Of a stretch of DNA of 64,000 nt, positions 37,901 to 48,000 are shown one piece after another. The position numbers were made by a program, and so were the translations under genes. A model generated the notes under the pieces. The model was not told where the DNA came from. It worked only from the letters and a program-made list of their open reading frames with translations, and did no database searches. Numbering within the stretch: position 1 is the stretch's first letter; every line of letters begins with the position of its first letter. This DNA is from Margaritifera margaritifera (Eukaryota > Mollusca > Bivalvia > Unionida > Margaritiferidae): assembly GCA_029931535.1 (NCBI GenBank), contig JAQPZY010001695.1:5583001-5647000 (forward strand), given 5' to 3'.

Positions 37901-40331
37901 ATTAGACACCAAACCGGACTTTTTGAAAGAGTCAAAATATCAATTTATTGTCTTGGCATTTGACCACGGATCACCACAACTTACTGGAACGGCATATGCA
38001 AGCATTGAAATTATTGACATTAACGACAAAAAGCCTACCTTTCAACGCGCTGAATACACTTTACATGTCAATGAAAATACAAATGTTGGAGCCACCATCC
38101 AGCTATTTGTTGCAGTGGACGAGGACACAGGTCCTGGGGGAGATGTAATGTATAAAACTAGTCCTGCATCTGTTGATGCTTTTAAAATAGATCCGATGTC
38201 AGGGGCCCTTGTTCTAGCTAAAGAATTAGACAGAGAAATAAAAAACGAATTTTCCTTCGTCATCTTAGCTGAAGATCAAGGTGATCCTCAGTTAACGGGG
38301 ACCGCTGTTGTCGCAGTGTTTGTGGAAGATGTGAATGATAATAGCCCTGTATTTGAAAAGACATTTTATTTCGCATCTGTAAACAGATTCGCTGGAGTCA
38401 ACACAATTGTCACATCGGTTACAGCTGCAGACATAGACGCTGGCGTTAACGCTAAACTCGAATATCAAATCGAACCCAGCGTTTATTCAAGTTTGTTTCA
38501 AATTGATCGCCTATCTGGCACTATTAAAACATTTTCCGACCTTTCTGCAAGAGAAAATATGCTGAAGCTCACGATCCTGTCAATTGACTTGGGACGCCCC
38601 AGACAAGCTGGGTCTACTGTTGTGTCTATCGATGTCTTCCCCTCATTGACCACCGTTCCTGGAGATTTCAACTTTTCTGTGTCAGAATATTCTCTGCCGA
38701 ATTTCTTCGTCGGGATCGTGGCGCCAAACGTTGAGGAGAAGCTTACCTTCTTCATTCTGAGTGGGAACTACAAGGAAAGTTTCAGACTGGATCACAATGA
38801 TGGAAAGATATATCTGAAATCTGCCTTAGATCACGAGGAATATGCAGCTTACGATTTAATAGTTTCGATCAGAAATACCAACATTCCATCACAAGAACAG
38901 AATATTAATGTTCATATAAATGTTTTGGACGAAAATGACAACACACCAACTTTTACATCAAATTCATTTGTGGCAAATGTTTTAGAATACACCCCTGTCG
39001 GATATGAGGTGGTTAAACTCACTGCAACTGATGCTGACAGTGGACGTAACGGAGACCTTCTTTATGCCATTGTGCCTGACAATAAACAAGCAAATGATTT
39101 ATTTTACATTAACAGCAATGGTGGTATTTATGTGAACGGTACAATTAATCACGACAGAATACAGAATCTAAACTTTAATGTGATTGCTATGGATCGAGGA
39201 GTATTTTCACGTAGTGGGACTGCTGTAGTTTCAATAAATGTTGTAGACATACCAGGAGAAGTCATTGGTGATAATAGTTCCTCTGTTATTTCCTTAGAGA
39301 TCCCTGTTACAGCGGAATATGGATATGTAGTCGCTATTTTAACATCAGATATGTTTGGGATCAGCAAAGTTCCATCCGATACAACCGTAAGATACAATTC
39401 AGTGCTCGAAGACAACGTTTTCTCTATTGGAAAAGAGAGTGGTAAAGTCATATTGGAAGATGAAACGTATCTGTTTGAACATACATACTACATTACTGGG
39501 GTGGTAGCGGAAGTTGATGGTGCTTCGGTGTCTACGGGAAAACTTGCTCTTCTCAGAATGGACACATTTGAACCGAATACACACGTTGTCATTTTCTTCC
39601 ATCCGGTTGCAAGGGAGTTAATTGAACTTAACAAGTAAGCAATTTAATTCGAGATCATCTTATTATAATTCGACGGTTCTCTCTCATTTGTGTGATTTCG
39701 TCATATGCCATGATAACTTTTATCAACAATTTTCTCCACAACCTTGTACCCTTATGGGTGAATCAATTAAACATTATGTAGCAGCAGTAACTATCAATTA
39801 AAGAAGCGAAATTATATTCTTAAAACTGATAATGAAAACTTTTCTCAAAACTGATAATGAAAACTTTTCTCAAACTGATAATGAAAACTTTTCTCGTGCT
39901 TAAAGGTGCAAACTTATCAATTCGTTACAATCTTAACTACAACAAGGGTGTTTGAAAAAACGAATCCATTCTCTTAACCAACACTGGGTTGCATCCCCAA
40001 GTTAAATTATTTTTGTATGCAAATGAAAACAAAATTTAACTTTTTTTGAATAATGTCAAGTACTAGTCTTACTGTCACATCCACGTAGAGAACAGTGGCG
40101 TACTAAGGGTAAATGGCGCCCGGGGCGACGATGATGGCCCCAAGGGCCAGAATACGAGGCCCGAATTTTTATCAGCAGTTTTGTATGCTACTGGTAGAAA
40201 AAAAGTTATAACTTTGCTCTTATTTGGCACCATATAGCCGGTATTGTGCTGTGCCGTTAAACCCTAATGCATGCATACATACATACATACATACATACAT
40301 ACATACATACATACATACATACATACATACA

Positions 40332-40362
<31 letters not shown>

Positions 40363-43300
40363 CAACTGTGAGATAATGGAATATACTACTACTGATATGT
40401 ACTTCCCTAAAACTGTTTGCTATATTTTGTATGACCTCATTTTTCACAAACCTTTATTCATTTTAATTTTTAACAAGTTAATTGCGTAAGTTTTTTTTTA
40501 GATACAAATAATTTTTATGTACATATATTTGCATTGCTGCAGGGTACTATTTTGCCTTTTTAGGTCGGAGAAATACAATGTTGTTGCTGACAACCTATAG
40601 CGACCATTGTTTCGGCGTGTTGTTTTGTATGGAAACATTTGTACAAATTTCACGATTTCAGTTACTATGGTCAAGTATGAATATAATTTTGCATCTGATT
40701 TACAAAGGTGCTTCATCATTACTATATACTTTTCGTTGATGCACAAAGTTCAGAGAATGTATTATAATATTATAAAGCACTTTATTAGCGCTTGTACCGT
40801 GTACTTGAAAAGTCATAATGTATACATTTTAGAAACAAATAAATTGTTCTACATATCTCATTGCCAGCTTTCAAACTTTGCTGTTTATTCTACTGACTGA
40901 CTTAATTACATTTTGTTTTACAGAAAACATCTACTCAATGCTCTTGCAGAGCTGTTTCCAGGAGGACGACCTGTAATATGGAAAATTGATGGAGCCACAG
41001 TGTCTGGGAGGAGAAAACTCCTAGCATCAGAGTAAGTATTTCTTTTGACATACAGTTAACTATAAAAAGTGGGAGCGGATTGTACATCAGCCTAATTTGA
41101 CCGTAGATCCCATCGAGGAAATTTGCTTCTCATTGTAATCAGATTGACTGATTGGCCTTGGTGACTACCTGAAATAAATTCGTATGCCATAGATTGCCAG
41201 ATAAATTCGTATGCCATAGATTGCCAGATAAATTCGCATGCCATAGATTGACAGATAAATTTGTATGCCATAGGTTGCCATATTAATCTTAGGCATCTTG
41301 TTTTATCACCGAACAATATTAATTGACCTCAGACCTAGGCTGTTTAGTGTACGACTCCGTACACCAATGGATCATTTAGCAGGTGTTAGCTTTGACACAG
41401 TTTATTTTATACGGATAGATAATCAAGGTCCACCTCAATGACAGCTAATATGTTACACTTTCTAGTCCTACCGGTTGGTTTACAAACTCTAAGAATAACA
41501 TTTTCTGCAAAATATGAAAGTGACTGTCAAGAGTATAGTTATTTCTATAAAAGCTTACTTACTATACTCATGACAAAATCAGTTCATAAAAAAAGCCACA
41601 CTCCTGATCATCTCAGAAATCAAATTTGTTTTTATCAATGTATGCATGTAAATGGCGAAAATGTTTGAACTTGTCAATGCGCGATATATGGATGTACTGG
41701 CAGGTGTCATCAATACGCTAAAACTGACAATATTAGACTTCAGATTATAACGAAGTCCCAAATATTGCTAGAAATATTCATACAGGATGCAGCAATCAAA
41801 ATGAAGCGTTTTATCAAGTTTTCAAACATAGTTTTGATTTATAGTAAAAATCTTAACTTGTGTTACCTCAGTCGTACAGCAACATTTTTTAAAGGTTTAA
41901 TTTGTTTCTAATTTGCTAACTTCTTTTTTTCGTTCAGGTCACAGACCTACCTGTATGTTATAAAAAATGCAGAGACTGATTCAATAACAGAATTAATGAA
42001 CCCAAAAACCTTTTACTCGCAAGATGAGCTCATGGAAATGTTCCTGGATAAAGACGGCAGTGTTTCGGAGGCTTTGAAGTCAGAACCTTTCGACTCCTTC
42101 CCCGTGACTGATATACTTCGCTATCTTGGATCAGAGAGGTCACGTGTGACGTTTCTCAGATCAAAGATTGGACAGGCTGTGGTCGGAATAATTGTTGCTG
42201 TGGCAGTTTTGCTCATTACGTTCGTTGTTACTTACTTTTGGTACACCAGAAAATACCGACAAAGGTTGGTACCTGAGTACAAACAAACCAAAGGTATCAC
42301 CGAAAATTGTAAATCCGGTGTACATAATAGAATTGTGAACAAATGGTATTATTGTTTTACTCTGTATGTGTTAGTAGAAGGTTATAGAGTTTCCAAAGAT
42401 GAATAAAAAAAAGGTGAAAAGTGTGATAATGATATGGACAAAGAGGCCATCCTTTACTTGGAAAGAGCTTGGAATGCAGTCATTCTATTGTAATCTGAAT
42501 TTAAATGTCATTCATTTCTATAAATTTGGTACATTCAGTGTACTGCAATGTGCCTTTCAAGAGTATTTGCTGTCTGTATATTAGTGTATGCAACTTGTTT
42601 GAAAACAAATTACGTTAAAAAAGACACGCCTCACTTGATAGCTGCCAATGAAATTTGATACATGGATTTAAGGAGAGATTAAAAAGCCTTTTTGTTTCCA
42701 CGAATTAGGAATTAGGACATACAAAATTGTTTATTTTATATTGACTATTACAGAAATAGTTGTGTGCCTCATTCCATTTTTATTAACTTAACCCGCAACG
42801 GAACTGCAAAATTGTTGAAGACATCGACAATCTGGATTCCATTTTTGACAGATTATGTGCTCAAATGGCTAAAGGTTGTTCAAATCATAATTTTTTTTAT
42901 AAAAAAAAACATCCTTTCAAAAATAGCTCTCAGAATTAATATCTTAAACATTTACACACAGATTCTATTCTAATTTTCTGTTAGTCCTTTAACGATAAAC
43001 ATCCATATCTTACAGGAAGGAAAAACCAAACAACAATATACGGAACAATGATGTACGGCTCAATATTGGTAAGTAAGCCAATAAAAAATTCCCTCTTCTT
43101 TAATGACATTTGCTTCAAACTATCGGTTACAGGTGGGGTCTCTATGGTATTGCATACAGTTTCTTAGCTTATTAAACAGGTGTGGCAGAATGACTTTAAA
43201 TGAAACAAATATCGTTCAAAGACATGTAATTTGTGCAAATACACATCTTGTCAGATAGATATTCTTCAGTTCTGAAAAAATAGTTTTAGTCTTTCCGGAC

Positions 43301-44445
43301 ACCGGAAGGAAGTACGCCATGTTTACACGTAGGGCTTATTTTTAGTGCATATTTACCTTTAATGGGGAGTATTAACGTAGCTGCTAAAGCTGAACACTTT
43401 AGGCAGTATATTTAATACAGATGACATTTCTTTCTAGCTATGGAATAATGTGCAAATCACTCTAAATAGCAATTTAAAAAATTCCTGTCTTGAAATCCAT
43501 CAAAAATACCGACCACGTGGAGATAGTATTAAATAAAGAAAGGCGAAAGTCACATGTTCGTATTTTGTTAATTGTTTTTTTTTTTTTTTTAATTTATATT
43601 TTTTTTTATACGAGTTAATTTTACACAGTTTTCATGAAATGAAATATCAAAGATAACAAAACCAGTGATAGTGGTACATGTCAATACACACAATCAATAT
43701 TAGACGTACATGTCACACACGGCACCAAGCAGTCTTGTCAAGGGAAATAACTATTTTACGATTAATTACGGTATCTGATAAGGAAAAAAAAGCAATACAA
43801 TACCAAGATGATAGAACATTTTTAAAAATCGTATCTTTTGCAAGATCTTTTCTGAATCGTCATCTTTACTTTTCCGTTAACATTAAAACCTGTCGGGTGT
43901 TTGACAATGTCTTTGTTTGACAATGTCTTCGCAAGGTTCAGACTTCCCGTTTCATGAATTCAGGAGGGTACATCGGTTCAGTGTACTCATGGTAAATGTC
44001 CAGTCTTTCTTCAAAATCCAGTTTCTTCCATAGAAACTCTTGCTTTTACCAGGAGTTGCTTCTATATCAAATTGACTGAGCATTGGTTAAAATATTGTAT
44101 TATCCAATTTAGATGGATAAAGTACATGAAGCCCAACTTGACGAGCACTTAAAGACTGAACAGAGTACTGTACTCAGCAACAGGAACCAGTCTTGTATCG
44201 ATACTCATAATTTATAGGAACCAGTCTTGTATCGATACTCATAATTTATAGGAACCAGTCTTGTATCGATACTCATAATTTATAGGAACCAGTCTTGTAT
44301 CGATACTCATAATTTATAGGAACCAGTCTTGTATCGATACTCATAATTTATGTCACATGATTATACCATCTATACTATTTGATTTCAGACCCCGAGGAAG
44401 TTGAAGATGGTAGAAGAATAGCAAACAATCTTAGCATGACTGTAC

Positions 44446-44528
<83 letters not shown>

Positions 44529-44960
44529 TATATATACACACACATATACATACATATATGCATACATGCAATGAAACTTGGTCATTTAACTTGCAGTTAA
44601 ACTTTGTCATTAGAGCTTTTTATCATATCTTGTACTGAAATGATTTTCAAGCATTCGTATCAATTGCATTTTCTAATATTACCGTTGTTGTCGGTGTTAC
44701 TTAACCACTACACACTCTGTTATTGCAAATACAGAATACCTAGTATAATAGTCTCTGTCTGGACAAGGCAAAACACTACCTTCTTACAGTAGCGACAGAT
44801 TGCACATACTCTCTAGTGAGTTTTCGAGACTGGTAAAAAAAATATATATTTCATTGAAAGTCGGCTCGTATTGAAGGGTCCTGTATGCCGTTCCTGCTCT
44901 TTTCTGTCAAAATCACACTAGGAAGCATACTTTATTGTAAAACTTAGTCATTGCTTAGTA

Positions 44961-45039
<79 letters not shown>

Positions 45040-48000
45040 CAACTGTGTAGTACGACCACTCAGAGTATCTTAAAGCGGTCGTCTGGGCCAGATGGTCTTT
45101 ATCAACAGGAAAATATTCGTTAAGTTATGTATACCTTGGACCTCTAAAAAAAAGGTCTTTCTATAGAGTGGTCATTCGATGCAGGTGGTCGTTAGAGCAA
45201 ATATTAACCATGACTGAATGTCACTTGTAGTGATCAGCCGTAGGCTTTGGCAATCCCATGCCCATTTCAACAGGTGCACGACCAGGATCCCTTGCAGTTG
45301 TAAATTTTACTTTTGACAGTGGCAGCCGCTGTTACGCTCAATCCAAAATGATAGTAAATGAGACCAAACTGTACGATACATCAATAAAAAACGAAATTCA
45401 TTAGTGATCCTTCTTTTCTTGCGTAATACGGGTATTTTATTCTGGAAATGTGACAACTTGAATTGCCAAACAACCAAAACTTGAGAATTTAAGCAAAGAT
45501 TCTTTGAAATTCGTCGATGAATCAAAATATTTTGTTCTTTGCAGAGTTCTTCTGGTGAAGCCTTGCCAGTGATGAATGCGCTGGCAGTTCTCAAGACCTT
45601 GAATGAAAAAGAGAGGAGAAAAGTTTTTGAGAAGTTCCTAATACAGAATAATGGTACAAAACAACTCGTATTACTGAATGATTTTCCAACGTAGATAGCA
45701 TCAAACATCACCTAGGTTAATTTGCATATGTTTACCTGTATAGATCAGAGAAATTTTGATAAGTTTTCTTCATTGTCTAAAGTTACAGTATTTCTTGACA
45801 ATTTTGCACTCGCTTAATGTATTATTAATGATACTCCATATCATGCTGGTTTGTCGGGTTGTCTTCTATTTTTACGTTTATTTCCCGCTTCAGATAGAGA
45901 TAACCCGAGCAGTCTCGTCAAGTTCTCAAATAATATTCTTAAACAATGTATGACAACTGAAGATTTTATGGCGGAGGAGAAGGTCAAGTCAATAAGTAAT
46001 AGTATTCATTTCAAACGTGATTCACACGCCAGCATTTTCACATCTTTAGATAATGAAACTCATGAGAGTATGCCTCCAACACCGAGGGACAGAGCTAAAA
46101 CCAAGAGAGTCTCATTTTGGGATCGTAAGAATACCAGTCCGTCGAGCCTCGATCTGAAATCACAAGATCAGATTTCACATGAAAAACAGTCTGATGAGCG
46201 CTGGTCGTCTCAACGAAAACCGTTCAGAAAGAAGACCCAGATACCAATTATAATCGCGGAAAAGGAATTCAACGAGTTTGGCAGAGATACATGTAAGTAA
46301 TTGCAGCTTATTTGCTTCTTATGTATTAAAACTTAAGTTTTCGTGACATGGCTCATTTTGAAAAGATATAGTGTAAGATGGCTTTGGTGGCATGTAAAAT
46401 CGCTTTTTTGCTTTCTTTTTTTTTTTTTACTAAGTGTTAATTTACATAATTTTCCAGTGTTAATTGATGTGACAATTAACTGCCTTTTATTATGCCTCAA
46501 TGCGTCTAGTCTTGAGAAGCCTCAGGTATATATTTATCTCCCCAACCCCCAGCTCTTTCATGTCAGTTTACAGTACATTTTCTGCAGTTTTAGTTTTTCC
46601 AGATAATGGATAAACACTTGTTTCTAACTTCGGGGAATATGTAATGTTTACATTTAAGTCTTGGTTGCAAGGTCTAAGTTCAAAGTTACAAAATATACAT
46701 AATTCTCCGTTTAATTTATGAACATCAAAACTTGATACCTTAATACACTCGTCCTCGATGGATGCGGAAGAACATAATAGATTGGGGGTTCCAAATATCA
46801 TAGGAAAAGTAAAATTGACCGTTTAGGAAAATTAATAAACGGGTATTCATATGCTTTTCTGGGAGAGAAGGATTCCAAATGGATTAGGTGTTACGGAAAT
46901 ACTATCATCTTATATCTGAAATATGTTTTCGAATTTCGCATCTATGTGCTGATGAATGAAGATTTACATATATTTTTTCTTATTGTCATAAGATTTACAT
47001 ATATTTTTTCTTATTGTCATAAGCCCTTGCTCTTTGCAAAGACGCTTTGTTTGACTTTGATGTGAACGTGAATTTGTGTTGATGACTCTGTGATTCCTTG
47101 TATTCGGCTTATTGAGAAAAATAATGGTAGATAAAAGCTGTTTGTTTCATTTTGTTTTCTTCTTTGACATTTCAAATGGTTGACGACGCTAAAAAATTTG
47201 TATTTCATTCATTTCTTCTAGTTAACCGACATTATGTGTACAACACTCATACTGGTGATAAAATGTATGTCACCCATGAAGAACTAAAAAAAGCGACGGA
47301 GAAAAAGGACAGCAATGCAATGGATTGTAATCAAGATTCCAGTAACATTCCGGTAAGAAAAGTCAGTAGAGGGTGTAGCCCGATCAGACGAAAAACCAGT
47401 AAAACTCGATTGAGTACCACTACAATCTGGGAGATGTCGGTTGACGCGGACACTGATTTACATGACACTGATTTGAATGACGATGGATGGAGCAACTCTT
47501 CAAGGTCGTCCGGCACAATCGGATTCGAACCGATCATGATGTCTTCTGAAATTAGCGAAGATGATGCTTTTGAGTCGAGTTCTGACGAGTCCTCCTCGAC
47601 AACTAAAGGTGAATCGACGTTGATCCTTGTCCTTCCGAAAAGCAAGCAACGAAGATTCGGTATCGACCATACTAGAGACTCAGAAACAAAGCTCCTCTCT
47701 GTTGGCCATTTAATGTCAGACACGCGTGACAGACTGACAAGTGATGATGCAGAAGGAGATGATACAGACGAGGACTCCGAACAAACAACGGAAGAGGTCC
47801 ATGATAAACCTCAGATCTTCTCAAAATCCACAAAAGATGAGTGCAAAGAACTCTCTATGAAGAAAAATGATATTGTTAGAAAATTAAGCAATCAAAAAAC
47901 CTGGGAAAAGATACTTCAAAAAGCTGGATTCGGATTTCAGAGAAGAAAAACTATTCTCAAGAAACAATCGATTCAGCGAACGGTGGCAAGACTAAGTAGC

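Noticed and set aside
42264..42293. Alternative exon 13 donor at 42294
   Set aside because: Using it changes the phase so that exon 15 no longer continues the DPEEVEDG frame.
45307..45711. 134-residue minus-strand frame
   Set aside because: It is antisense to cadherin exon 16, whose phases and splice sites fit the plus-strand gene.
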